Of a stretch of 36,662 bases of DNA, positions 16,180-23,596 are shown one piece after another. The position numbers and the translations under genes are program-made. The notes beneath the pieces are model-generated. The model was not told where the DNA came from, made no database searches, and saw only the letters and a list, made by a program, of their open reading frames with translations. Each line of letters opens with the position of its first letter. Position 1 is the stretch's first letter. Origin of the DNA: Eubacterium sp. (GTDB lineage: Bacteria > Bacillota > Clostridia > Oscillospirales > Ruminococcaceae). The stretch covers positions 1 to 36,662 of the forward strand of contig JAISVH010000074.1 of NCBI GenBank assembly GCA_031271685.1, in the 5' to 3' direction.

Positions 16180-16193
16180 TTAAGGCAATACGG
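16180..16193 (+). repeat. Solo end of the TTAAGGCAA MITE
   Basis: TTAAGGCAATACGG matches the first 12 bases of the MITE inverted repeat (TTAAGGCAATAC), with no matching partner nearby. It lies just left of E repeat copy 8. Confidence 0.45.
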
Positions 16194-16212
16194 TTATTTT
16201 GGACGATAAAGG

Positions 16213-16313
16213 TTATAATGTTAGGGATTACGTTCATGTCCCCCTCCTTTAAAGCATCGGGTTCCATGCTGATACTTGTTAAAACAACGGAAGCGACTTA
16301 GCCGCAGATGTTC
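16213..16313 (-). repeat. E repeat copy 8, inverted orientation
   Basis: Read on the minus strand: aacatctgcggctaagtcgctt (A), gttttaacaagtatcagcatgg, a variant joint and a D end with gggggacatgaacgtaat. It fills the gap between the divergent DivIVA-like and ireB genes, its A end next to the ireB promoter. Confidence 0.7.
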
Positions 16314-16334
16314 TAAAAAAATGCAAAAAAGACC

Positions 16335-16363
16335 TTGAAAAATTAAGTTATTTGTTGTATACT
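16335..16363 (+). promoter_or_regulatory. sigmaA-type promoter for ireB
   Basis: TTGAAA (16335-16340), 17 bases, TATACT (16358-16363), with transcription starting near 16370, 25 bases before the chosen ATG. Confidence 0.75.
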
Positions 16364-16394
16364 TTATTTAGAGTTTATGAAAGGAACAAAGATA

Positions 16395-16643
16395 ATGGAA
16401 ATAGATAAGACAATCGCTTTTTCCGTGCACGACGAACGGGAAAACGAAATGAAAGAAATACTAACTACAGTATATGAAGCTTTGCGTGAAAAAGGCTATA
16501 ATCCAATAAACCAGCTTGTCGGATACAGATTGTCCGAAGACCCAACCTATATTACAACTTATAATAACGCGCGCAGCCTAATAAGGCATATAGACCGCGA
16601 CGAGTTGTTGCAGATGCTGGTTAAAAGCTATCTGGTCGGATAG
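16395..16643 (+). CDS. ireB: IreB family regulatory protein (DUF965)
   Basis: An 82-residue protein covering the whole IreB/DUF965 family: DKTIAFSV near the start, then [19 protein letters not shown] and [20 protein letters not shown], which are highly conserved. In Enterococcus faecalis IreB is a small dimeric substrate of the Ser/Thr kinase IreK that controls cephalosporin resistance; phosphorylated Thr residues lie near the N terminus, and Thr4 of this protein (MEIDKT region) is a candidate. In Clostridia it commonly precedes ruvX and alaS genes, but here the next gene, after the MITE, is a deacetylase. The ATG at 16395 has AAAGGA upstream, so it is preferred to an in-frame ATG at 16377. 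Confidence 0.92.
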   Translation: MEIDKTIAFSVHDERENEMKEILTTVYEALREKGYNPINQLVGYRLSEDPTYITTYNNARSLIRHIDRDELLQMLVKSYLVG

Positions 16644-16645
16644 AC

Positions 16646-16825
16646 TTAAGGCAATATCGCACAGCTCTGGGGTACAAAGCACGCAGTAGGATTTTTCGTA
16701 AAACTAGGCAATTTTGCCGCGAATATCCGTTGGTATTTAAGGCAAAATTAACGAAGTTTGGCGAAAAATACGCAAGTGATTTGTGCGCCAAGCCGTTAAG
16801 CGTGAGTTGTGCGGTGTTGCCTTAA
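16646..16825 (+). mobile_element. MITE-like element, full-length copy 2 (180 bp)
   Basis: Starts TTAAGGCAATATCGCAC and ends GTGCGGTGTTGCCTTAA: 17-bp terminal inverted repeats with two mismatches. Length equals that of copy 1 exactly. An internal hairpin GGCAA-tt-TTGCC and an internal TTTAAGGC are also shared. It begins 2 bp after the ireB stop codon and encodes no protein. Confidence 0.85.
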
Positions 16826-16886
16826 ATATGTTTTTATTTTCTAAAATTTTCAAGTTATAAAAACTGTAAATAAAACAATAATATTG

Positions 16887-16906
16887 TTGACGGCAAAATT
16901 CGTCAA
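16887..16906. promoter_or_regulatory. Inverted repeat TTGACG-N8-CGTCAA upstream of the deacetylase gene
   Basis: A perfect 6-bp inverted repeat with an 8-bp spacer, 25 bp before the start codon at 16932. It could be an operator or a leader hairpin; no good -10 follows TTGACG, so I do not call it a promoter. Confidence 0.35.
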
Positions 16907-16931
16907 AATCGAACGGTAAAGGACTTAAAAT

Positions 16932-17975
16932 ATGAAAATAAAATCTATAATTATTTGCGCCGTTTTGGCTATTGTGCTATGCCTTGCCGGCTGTAGAGAC
17001 GCCAACGGCAAAAAATTAACTCCGACAGGGGCCGCGTCATCAACTAGGAGTTCTGCGGCAACCATTGATCCAGCTGTAACAACAACAGTAATCGAAAACA
17101 TTAACGGCACTACGGCAGTCGAGGGTAATCCCCCGACTGCCGAAACAATATATGGCTTAGGCGTTTCAGCAACGGATATTTCGGTAATTTCAGAAGTTGA
17201 CGTTTCGTCAAGGACACCGACAATGACATCGGAAACGAATTCGGAAATATTTCCGGCTATAGCGTTTTCTATCCCCACTAACAATAACATAGATAAAATA
17301 GACAACAAAAAAATTGGTTGGGGCTTAGGACCTGACAGGAATTCTTCAGGCCGACCGCTCGATGCGGAGGCGGCTAATGAAAAATATCAAATATATAACG
17401 CTCGCTTTATTGAAAAAGACGAAAATAAAATATACCTAACTTTTGACGAAGGCTATGAAAACGGATTTACCCCGTCAATACTCGACACACTGAAAGAAAA
17501 AAAAGTAAAGGCTACGTTTTTTGTCACATACGATTACTGCAAAAATCATCCTGAACTCGTCAAACGAATGGCGAACGAAGGCCATACGGTTGGAAATCAC
17601 TCATACAGCCATCCTTCGTTTCCGGATTGCGAACCCGGTAAAGTGAATGACGAAATTACTATGCTGCATGACTACGTCAATAAGAATTTTGGAATAAAAA
17701 TGAATGTGATTCGTTTTCCTATGGGTGAGTTTTCTGACCGAACTTTGGCTATTGCCGATAATCTGGGTTATAAAAGTATTTTTTGGTCTTTTGCCTATAT
17801 GGATTGGGATGTAAACAATCAGCCAAGCCCGCTGGAAGCGTATAAAAAGATAACCGATTCAACTCATCCAGGAGCTATAGTGCTGCTGCACGCAGTATCA
17901 AGCGCCAACACGGCCTGTTTGGGTAAAGTTATCGATTATTGGCATGGCAGCGGATATAAAATAGTCGCCTATTAG
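16932..17975 (+). CDS. PdaA-like polysaccharide deacetylase lipoprotein
   Basis: A 347-residue protein. Residues 1-21 form a lipoprotein signal (lipobox CLAGC, Cys21), followed by a long Ser/Thr-rich linker to about 120. The NodB-type (CE4) domain spans about 165-345: the first motif TFDEG (170-174), where TFDDG is canonical and PdaA has TFDNG, then KVKATFFVT, and the metal ligands His223 and His227 in NHSYSHPS. The run YENGFTPSILD is typical of the PdaA group (delta-lactam-forming de-N-acetylase of spore cortex peptidoglycan), so a cell-wall or spore-cortex role is likely. AAAGGA lies upstream. Convergent with the transglutaminase gene. It could also be a vegetative peptidoglycan deacetylase. 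Confidence 0.85.
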   Translation: MKIKSIIICAVLAIVLCLAGCRDANGKKLTPTGAASSTRSSAATIDPAVTTTVIENINGTTAVEGNPPTAETIYGLGVSATDISVISEVDVSSRTPTMTSETNSEIFPAIAFSIPTNNNIDKIDNKKIGWGLGPDRNSSGRPLDAEAANEKYQIYNARFIEKDENKIYLTFDEGYENGFTPSILDTLKEKKVKATFFVTYDYCKNHPELVKRMANEGHTVGNHSYSHPSFPDCEPGKVNDEITMLHDYVNKNFGIKMNVIRFPMGEFSDRTLAIADNLGYKSIFWSFAYMDWDVNNQPSPLEAYKKITDSTHPGAIVLLHAVSSANTACLGKVIDYWHGSGYKIVAY

Positions 17976-17997
17976 GGGGCGTTTGCGGTAATAGGCG
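17966..17997. terminator. Possible bidirectional terminator between convergent genes
   Basis: CGCCTATTA and TAATAGGCG form a perfect 9-bp stem; the left arm overlaps the last codons of the deacetylase gene. There is no T run on either side, so terminator function is uncertain. Confidence 0.35.
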
Positions 17998-18018
17998 GCA
18001 TCCCTAAGCAGCTTCTAA

Positions 18019-19317
18019 CTAGTTCTTAAATTTATTCCTCAAGATTATAATAAACATAATGGCAATAAGTCCCCCTAAAACACATGCGGCCGCATAAAGC
18101 GGGGCTTCACCGTTATCTTCTTTTTCAGAATTTTTGATTATTGGAAATATAGACTGCACACTGACAGCATCGGTTTCGGGCTGAACTTCGGGAGATTTGT
18201 AAACTGGTTTCGCTTCAATTTCAGACGGGTCAGCCCCGGACTTTGAAGGGGCAAAGCTATCCGGAACATCGAAATATTTGCGAGATTGCGCACTATCCAC
18301 GCGGTGATCTTGTGAAAAAGCCAAGGGAGAAATATCAAAATATTTTATTGCCGTAATGCCTTTTTTGTATCTTCCGTTTTCATAACGGTTGGAACTGTCC
18401 CAGCAAGGATCGGTATACACCCAACGATTTTCCTTTTCATACCAAAACGCGACCCACTCGTGCACCACGGTCACATATGGCAGATCCTGATAATCGCACA
18501 CCGCCCCATTAGACCCGCTTAACGTCATTACTCCGCCCTTAAGGTTTAACGTCTCCAGGCCTATGGATTCAAGCAACGCAGCGTAAAGCCCGGCAAATCC
18601 GCCGCATATTGAACGACGAGAGGCAAGAGTTCCCTTTAGAGAGACATTCGCTTCTGTTATAATTCCACGGCTTGCGTCAATATCATAATAAATATTTTCC
18701 GATACCCAATTTGAAAGAGCCCTAGCCTTTTGATAGTCATCGGTAAGCCCATAAGTAACGCTATCGGATATACGGCGAACTTCTTCGAGTGTTCTTTCGA
18801 TTTCTTTGATATCCGGATTTTCATCGGTATAAACGGCGGTAATTTCCGAAGTCAGCACAACGCCGTTAAACATAGCTTTCGCGCTTTTTTCGGAAAGTCC
18901 GTTATCTCCGAAAAACCACCCGCCATTATACTCGACCCGATAAGTTGCTATACTATCGTTGGCAAATGAAATAACTATTTTTGCAAAATCACCGGCAGGC
19001 GTGCCTGAAAGCGCGGCGGTAAAGCTTCCGTCTGACTTTATATTAAGGCTTTTCTTATAACCTACCATATTTGAACCGGAAAAATAAATATCTTTTGGAA
19101 TGGTGTTTAAATATTTACCTTCAATATTTATAATGTTATCTAGAATGGTAAACTTTGAGTAGTTTTCCCTGTCAAGCGAGGTAAAAAGAATATTAGAGCG
19201 ACCCAGAGAGCTTTGATATTCTTTATAGCTTTCGGGTCTTTGCGCTGCCGACGCGGGGATTAAAAGCGAAAATTGTATAAGCGCTATTAAAATTCCTATA
19301 ACTTTATACGACATCAT
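18019..19317 (-). CDS. Exported transglutaminase-like protein, coupled to sigK
   Basis: A 432-residue protein with a signal peptide (cleavage near ASA-AQ, about residue 25) and a C-terminal membrane segment (AACVLGGLIAIMFIIILRN). The transglutaminase-like core has the Cys in RRSICGGFAGLYAALLE, the His in VVHEWVAFWYE and the Asp in YTDPCWD, a complete papain-like triad; a YDIDA motif precedes it. Proteins of this type may cross-link or hydrolyse peptides outside the membrane. Its ATG overlaps the sigK stop codon (ATGA), so it is translationally coupled to the late mother-cell sigma factor and may belong to sporulation. The N-terminal 150 residues resemble no family I recognise. Confidence 0.8.
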   Translation of the reverse strand: MMSYKVIGILIALIQFSLLIPASAAQRPESYKEYQSSLGRSNILFTSLDRENYSKFTILDNIINIEGKYLNTIPKDIYFSGSNMVGYKKSLNIKSDGSFTAALSGTPAGDFAKIVISFANDSIATYRVEYNGGWFFGDNGLSEKSAKAMFNGVVLTSEITAVYTDENPDIKEIERTLEEVRRISDSVTYGLTDDYQKARALSNWVSENIYYDIDASRGIITEANVSLKGTLASRRSICGGFAGLYAALLESIGLETLNLKGGVMTLSGSNGAVCDYQDLPYVTVVHEWVAFWYEKENRWVYTDPCWDSSNRYENGRYKKGITAIKYFDISPLAFSQDHRVDSAQSRKYFDVPDSFAPSKSGADPSEIEAKPVYKSPEVQPETDAVSVQSIFPIIKNSEKEDNGEAPLYAAACVLGGLIAIMFIIILRNKFKN

Positions 19318-20030
19318 TTTTTGTCAGGACCTCCGGAAAATTTTTCTTTTAGCTTTTGCAAGGCACGCTTTTCAATCCTTGAAACATATGAACGGGAAAT
19401 ACCAAGTTTTGCCGCGACCTCTCGCTGAGTCATTGACTTGCAGGGCGGACTGCATTCATAGGAAAGGCCGTATCTCATACAGACTATTTGGCGCTCACGA
19501 TTGTCGAGCGCTTCTTTAATATTATTGTACAATTTTTGTGAATTAATAATTAAATCTACCTCATCGGCCACGCATGTAGGATCTCTAAACAGATCGGCTA
19601 AAAATAACTGGTTGCCGTCTTTATCCACGTCCACCGAATCATATATATATACTTCAGTCGATTGGCGCTTAGTTTTACGAAAATGCATTTTTATCTGATT
19701 ATCAATGCACTTGCTTGCGTAGGTGCTGAAGGATATTTGCTTGGTTGCATCAAAGGTGCGAGCGGCGTTTATAAGCCCGATGGTGCCGATTGAAATTAAG
19801 TCCTCCTGATCTTTTGAGTCGCCATAATTTCGCCTGACAATAAAAGCGACCAACCTGAGGTTATGCTCAATCAGCCTGTTGCGGGCAGTTTCGTCGCCAG
19901 ACATGATCAGATCCAGCAGTTCACGCTCTTCTTTTTTAGTTAGCTGACGTGGGAAAGTCCCCCCATATTCAAGATGAAGCGCAAAATACAACAGATTTTG
20001 CATGGTAAGCTGAATTAGTGTCGAAAGCAT
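19314..20030 (-). CDS. sigK: RNA polymerase sporulation sigma factor SigK
   Basis: A 238-residue uninterrupted sigma factor. IEHNLRLVAFIVRR and DQEDLISIGTIGLINAARTFD are region 2 in the form typical of sigma-K/sigma-E; region 4 has LDNRERQIVCMRYGL and the helix-turn-helix REVAAKLGISRSYVSRIEKRALQKL. The hydrophobic N terminus (LIQLTMQNLLYFALHLEYGG) resembles the pro-sequence removed by SpoIVFB in Bacillus. No skin-type insertion is present. An AAGGA site lies about 13 bases before the ATG, a long spacing. Downstream, the transglutaminase gene overlaps its stop. A 23-bp palindrome at 20050-20072 lies just upstream. Identity as SigK rather than SigE is inferred from the pro-sequence and similarity; I am fairly sure. 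Confidence 0.9.
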   Translation of the reverse strand: MLSTLIQLTMQNLLYFALHLEYGGTFPRQLTKKEERELLDLIMSGDETARNRLIEHNLRLVAFIVRRNYGDSKDQEDLISIGTIGLINAARTFDATKQISFSTYASKCIDNQIKMHFRKTKRQSTEVYIYDSVDVDKDGNQLFLADLFRDPTCVADEVDLIINSQKLYNNIKEALDNRERQIVCMRYGLSYECSPPCKSMTQREVAAKLGISRSYVSRIEKRALQKLKEKFSGGPDKK

Positions 20031-20049
20031 GGCAAAGTTCGTCCTTCTA

Positions 20050-20072
20050 TGTAATATTATGATAATATTACA
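20050..20072. promoter_or_regulatory. Perfect 23-bp palindrome upstream of sigK
   Basis: TGTAATATTAT-G-ATAATATTACA is an exact palindrome (11 bp, 1-base centre), 20 bp upstream of the sigK start. It could be the binding site of a dimeric regulator. It is AT-rich and not followed by a T tract, so I do not call it a terminator for the upstream MATE gene. Confidence 0.5.
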
Positions 20073-20104
20073 ATATATGCTATGCTTCTTGTCTATAATT
20101 CTGA

Positions 20105-21490
20105 TTAAAATATTTTGTTTTTTATTATTTTTCTTACCACTATAAGCGCCACAATAGCGCTTAAAATCCCCACTCCTAAGTTGCTGACCAACATAACGAC
20201 ACCAACGCTTTCACTTCCGAGATCGGTAAAATTCTGTAAAAACCAAAGCAAGGGTATCCTAAAAATAAACACCCGAGAAACATTGACCAAAAGACTCAGC
20301 TTAGTCAAGCCGAAGCCATACAACAATGCAAGCGACGCGGCGTTTATCCCGAGCGCTATAGCAGCGAACGACTCATAACCATAGACGCTTTTTATAAGCA
20401 GCCTGAATCGCTCATTCCCACCCGCGAAAAGCGAGCTGATAAAATCGAGCTGCCACATGGTCAATCCAAAATATATTGCGCCTATGATAATGTTTATGAC
20501 AAATATTTTTTTAAATACTTCTATCGCACGGAATTTATTTCCGGCGCCGCGGTTTTGGCTTATAAGCGCGACTCCAGCCTCTTGAAACCCACCGCTAGCG
20601 CCGGCCGATATGCCGCAGATGTTGTTTGATACACTAAGAGCGCCAACTGTATTGTCTTTATAAGCCGCACTCATTCCGTTCACTATTACCTTGCCTGCAG
20701 AGAACACCATTTTTTCTATTATTACGGGTATAGATTTTATTAACGTTATGCCGGCCGTCGCGCGGTCAAATTTTATTGCGGAAAAAGAAAAGCCAAACGC
20801 ATTGTCGCGTCCTCGCATATTTATTAATGCGAATACTAAAAATACTGCTTGTGATATAACGGTAGCGAAAGCTATGGTTACAACTCCACCGTTCAAAAGA
20901 TAGACAAATCCGGCGTTAAATGATAACTTTATCAAGCTGGTAACGATGTTTATGACTAATATGCGCTTGACGTTGCCTCGCGCCCTCTCTATCGAGAGAT
21001 AAACATAATTAAAGAAATTAAGAACCGTTCCGAACAGCTCTACCCTAAAAAAATTATTACCCTCAACTATAAGTTCATCAGGTGTGCCAGATAATTTTAA
21101 AATCAATTCCGAGCAAGGTATGCAAATAAACAGCGTTAGAATGCCGATTCCTGCGCAGAGAGCGTAAACGCTGCTTACCCTCTGTTTTACCAGTTTTAAT
21201 TTGCCGGCTCCGTAGGCTTCGCTCACCTTCATGGTGGTTCCGATAGCAAGTCCTCCTCCGAGCGCCGAAATAACCATCGTTATCTGCTGTATTATAGCAA
21301 CCGTCGATACCGCACCCGCGTCAATATGTGCCGCTATAGCGTTATCTATAAGCTTGAACGCCATCATAAGGCTTTGATACAGCGCCAGAGGGAGACCGAC
21401 CTGAAGCGTGACTTTCCAAAGATTGCCGTTAAGCGCTAAATCGCGGTAGCGTTTGTCTTTTTCAGTGAGGTTTGCTTTGATTTCAGGCAT
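20105..21490 (-). CDS. MATE-family efflux transporter
   Basis: A 461-residue polytopic protein with about twelve membrane segments in two similar halves. Typical family features are PLALYQSLMMAFKLIDNAIAA in the first segment, GAGKLKLVKQRVS after the second, and in the second half QNRGAGNKFRAIEVFK. These transporters use sodium or proton gradients to export cationic compounds or other small molecules. The gene is followed by sigK 74 bp downstream on the same strand; whether they are co-transcribed is unclear. The start has only a distant AAAGG. E repeat copy 9 lies 32 bp upstream of it, with a TATAAT-like box (minus strand) at its D end. Confidence 0.88.
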   Translation of the reverse strand: MPEIKANLTEKDKRYRDLALNGNLWKVTLQVGLPLALYQSLMMAFKLIDNAIAAHIDAGAVSTVAIIQQITMVISALGGGLAIGTTMKVSEAYGAGKLKLVKQRVSSVYALCAGIGILTLFICIPCSELILKLSGTPDELIVEGNNFFRVELFGTVLNFFNYVYLSIERARGNVKRILVINIVTSLIKLSFNAGFVYLLNGGVVTIAFATVISQAVFLVFALINMRGRDNAFGFSFSAIKFDRATAGITLIKSIPVIIEKMVFSAGKVIVNGMSAAYKDNTVGALSVSNNICGISAGASGGFQEAGVALISQNRGAGNKFRAIEVFKKIFVINIIIGAIYFGLTMWQLDFISSLFAGGNERFRLLIKSVYGYESFAAIALGINAASLALLYGFGLTKLSLLVNVSRVFIFRIPLLWFLQNFTDLGSESVGVVMLVSNLGVGILSAIVALIVVRKIIKNKIF

Positions 21491-21522
21491 CGATGTATTT
21501 GTGCCTTTCTACAACTTATTTT

Positions 21523-21705
21523 TTCAAACATCTGCGGCAAAGCCGCTTACGGTGTTTTAACAAGCATTATAGCAAATTAACTATAGCGGGGGATTGAAAA
21601 TCAAACGTCGCTGACGTATAGCCGTTTAACTTTAAATTTGATAAATTAAATTTAAATGATTATAACCCGCCGCCTAAGATGCGGGGGGACATAAACGCGA
21701 TTATA
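21523..21705 (+). repeat. E repeat copy 9, longest form (A, joint, B, C, D; 183 bp)
   Basis: Ordered modules: A ttcaaacatctgcggcaaagcc; joint acaagcattatagcaaattaac; B gcgggggattgaaaatcaaa; C ccgtttaactttaaatttg with its mirror arm; D ccgccgcctaagatgcgggg ending cgcgattata. This copy shows most modules together and defines the full extent of the element. No terminal inverted repeats and no obvious target duplication are visible. Confidence 0.85.
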
Positions 21706-21712
21706 GAAAATT

Positions 21713-21745
21713 GCGTTTTTATAGGAACGAATCCCATAAAAACGC
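21713..21745 (-). terminator. Terminator of uxaC
   Basis: GCGTTTTTAT and ATAAAAACGC form a perfect 10-bp stem, 45 bp beyond the uxaC stop. On the minus strand the stem is followed by AATTTTCTATAA, a modest T-rich tail. Confidence 0.6.
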
Positions 21746-21790
21746 TCGCCGTCCAACAACTAAATTAGCTGCTGTAAAAAACCAAAACAT

Positions 21791-23191
21791 TTAGAAACCA
21801 AAATAGTTTTTTGTATTGTAATAAGATATATCCGACACTATTTTAGATAATTTTGACATATCATCCGGATATTCGCCGTTTTCTACCCATTCGCCGATAA
21901 GATTGCACAAAATTCTCCTGAAATACTCGTGGCGCGGATATGAAAGAAAGCTTCTTGAATCGGTTAGCATACCGACGAATCCCGCAAGAAAGCCTTCGTT
22001 TGCGAGCGAAATCATCTGTTCGCGCATTCCGGAGTTGTGGTCATTGAACCACCAAGCCGATCCGTGCTGTATTTTGTTAACGCAGCTTCCGTCCTGAAAG
22101 CATCCGGCGATAGTGTCTATAGCCGCGTTATCGTTTGGGTTAAGACTGTAAATAATAGTTTTAGGCAATGCCCTTTCTTTTGAAAGCGAACCCAAAAAAT
22201 CAGCCATAAGTGATGACGGCGCGTAATTATTTATACAGTCATAGCCTGTATCCGGCCCTAAAATCTCAAATTGCAGCGGATTATTATTGCGTTTGCAACC
22301 ATAATGGAGCTGCATTACCCACCCCATTTTACTGTATTCGCGCGCGCAGAAAAGCATAAAAGCAGTTTTATATCGTCTTATTTCAAGCTCGCTAATCTCT
22401 CCTCCTTTTAATCGCTTAGTTAAAATCTCGTTTATTTCTTCGTCGGAGGCCGGGAGGTAATCAACATACTCCAGCGCATGGTCTGAAACGCAGCAGCCCA
22501 TAGAAGCAAAAAATTCCATTCGATTTTTAACTGCTGATTTAAGATCGCCAAGGTTTTTAATGTCTATCCCGCTTTTTTCTGAGAGTTTTTCTATATAATC
22601 GATAAATTCAGGATTTTCGGCGTTCATGATCTTATCGGGCCGCCATGCAGGCAAAACTCTTACATCAAAGCTTTTGTCCTCGGCGATAGACTTATGCCAT
22701 TCAAGAGTGTCCACAGGGTCGTCGGTAGTGCAAATAACCCGAACATTGCTTTTTTTAATAAGATTTTTTACCGACATATCGGGGGATTTAAGCTTATCGT
22801 TGCAAAGGCTCCAAACCTCTTCCGCGGTTTCGCCGGACAGTACGCCGTGATAACCGAAATAACGCTGAAGCTCAAGGTGCGTCCAATGAAAAACGGGATT
22901 GCCTATGCACCGCGAGATGGTCTCGGCATATTTTTGAAATTTTTCACGGTCAGAGCCATCCCCGGTTATGTATTTTTCATCCACCCCAGCCGCGCGCATC
23001 AGGCGCCACTTGTAATGATCTCCGCCCAACCAAACAGACGTGATATTTTCGAATTTTTTGTCGTTTGCGATTTCGGCAGGATTGATGTGACAGTGGTAGT
23101 CAATGATCGGTAAGGTTTTTGCACAGCCGTGAAACAATTTTACGGCCACGTCGGTGTTAAGCATAAAATTTTCGTTCATGAATTCTTTCAT
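21791..23191 (-). CDS. uxaC: Glucuronate/galacturonate isomerase
   Basis: A 466-residue UxaC-family uronate isomerase, which converts D-galacturonate to D-tagaturonate (and D-glucuronate to D-fructuronate), the first step of the isomerase pathway. The metal-binding HCHI of LPIIDYHCHINPAEI, GGDHYKWRLMRAAG, VICTTDDPVDTLEWH and MQLHYGCKRNNN are family motifs; the length is usual. GGAGG lies 6 bases before the ATG. It is divergent from uxaB, with its own promoter at 23389-23417 and a leader of about 190 bases, and ends at a terminator. As uxaB and uxaA follow and no fructuronate reductase gene is seen, galacturonate is the likely main substrate. Confidence 0.96.
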   Translation of the reverse strand: MKEFMNENFMLNTDVAVKLFHGCAKTLPIIDYHCHINPAEIANDKKFENITSVWLGGDHYKWRLMRAAGVDEKYITGDGSDREKFQKYAETISRCIGNPVFHWTHLELQRYFGYHGVLSGETAEEVWSLCNDKLKSPDMSVKNLIKKSNVRVICTTDDPVDTLEWHKSIAEDKSFDVRVLPAWRPDKIMNAENPEFIDYIEKLSEKSGIDIKNLGDLKSAVKNRMEFFASMGCCVSDHALEYVDYLPASDEEINEILTKRLKGGEISELEIRRYKTAFMLFCAREYSKMGWVMQLHYGCKRNNNPLQFEILGPDTGYDCINNYAPSSLMADFLGSLSKERALPKTIIYSLNPNDNAAIDTIAGCFQDGSCVNKIQHGSAWWFNDHNSGMREQMISLANEGFLAGFVGMLTDSRSFLSYPRHEYFRRILCNLIGEWVENGEYPDDMSKLSKIVSDISYYNTKNYFGF

Positions 23192-23230
23192 ATGACGCCT
23201 CCTAAATATCTTTTATTTTTATAATACATA

Positions 23231-23370
23231 TGTTTTAACAAGCGTTATAGTAAATTAAGGCAACACCGCATGATATTTTGCATTATTATTTTTTGTGTTT
23301 TATAAGTTAATTAACTAATAGTCAGCATGTAACCCGCCGACTAAGAGACGGGGGCATAAACACGATTATA
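23231..23370 (+). repeat. E repeat copy 10, split by an X-type segment
   Basis: The tail of module A (tgttttaacaagcgttatagt) is joined to TTAAGGCAACACCGCA, a MITE end, at 23255; an AT-rich segment (X1, to about 23325) follows and then a D module (aacccgccgactaagag ... cacgattata). The order suggests an insertion of X into an E copy. The copy lies in the uxaC leader, read in antisense. Confidence 0.7.
23255..23325 (+). repeat. X repeat copy 1, MITE-end-like segment inside E copy 10
   Basis: Starts ttaaggcaacaccgcatgat and ends tataagttaattaactaata. Both ends recur at 27422-27526 (X copy 2), with a different centre. The left end equals the MITE terminal repeat, but the right end does not, so it may be a broken or separate element. 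Confidence 0.5.
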
Positions 23371-23388
23371 TTATACACCATTTATTAT

Positions 23389-23417
23389 ATTATACAACCT
23401 TGTCTCAGTTAAATCAA
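23389..23417 (-). promoter_or_regulatory. sigmaA-type promoter for uxaC
   Basis: Minus strand: TTGATT (23412-23417), 17 bases, TATAAT (23389-23394). Transcription would start near 23382 and cross E repeat copy 10 before uxaC at 23191. Confidence 0.75.
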
Positions 23418-23468
23418 TAGAGTTTGTTAAAATTTAATAAAATTTTTTTTATTTTTTAGCTATAATAC

Positions 23469-23497
23469 TTGACTTAGTTAAAAACAAGTAGTATAAT
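23469..23497 (+). promoter_or_regulatory. sigmaA-type promoter for uxaB
   Basis: TTGACT (23469-23474), 17 bases, TATAAT (23492-23497). Transcription would start near 23504, giving a leader of about 93 bases. The -35 boxes of the uxaC and uxaB promoters are 51 bp apart, so a shared regulator could act on the AT-rich stretch between them. Confidence 0.85.
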
Positions 23498-23596
23498 ATA
23501 TCACAGGTGTATGTAAAAAATAACCAGTATTTGTTGCCATGAATATTAAAAATTGTTTATTTAAGCAATTCCCATTAAATTCTCGGGAGGTTAACA

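Noticed and set aside
19314-20030. skin-like interruption of sigK
   Set aside because: The reading frame is continuous from the pro-sequence through region 4, with no recombinase or split.
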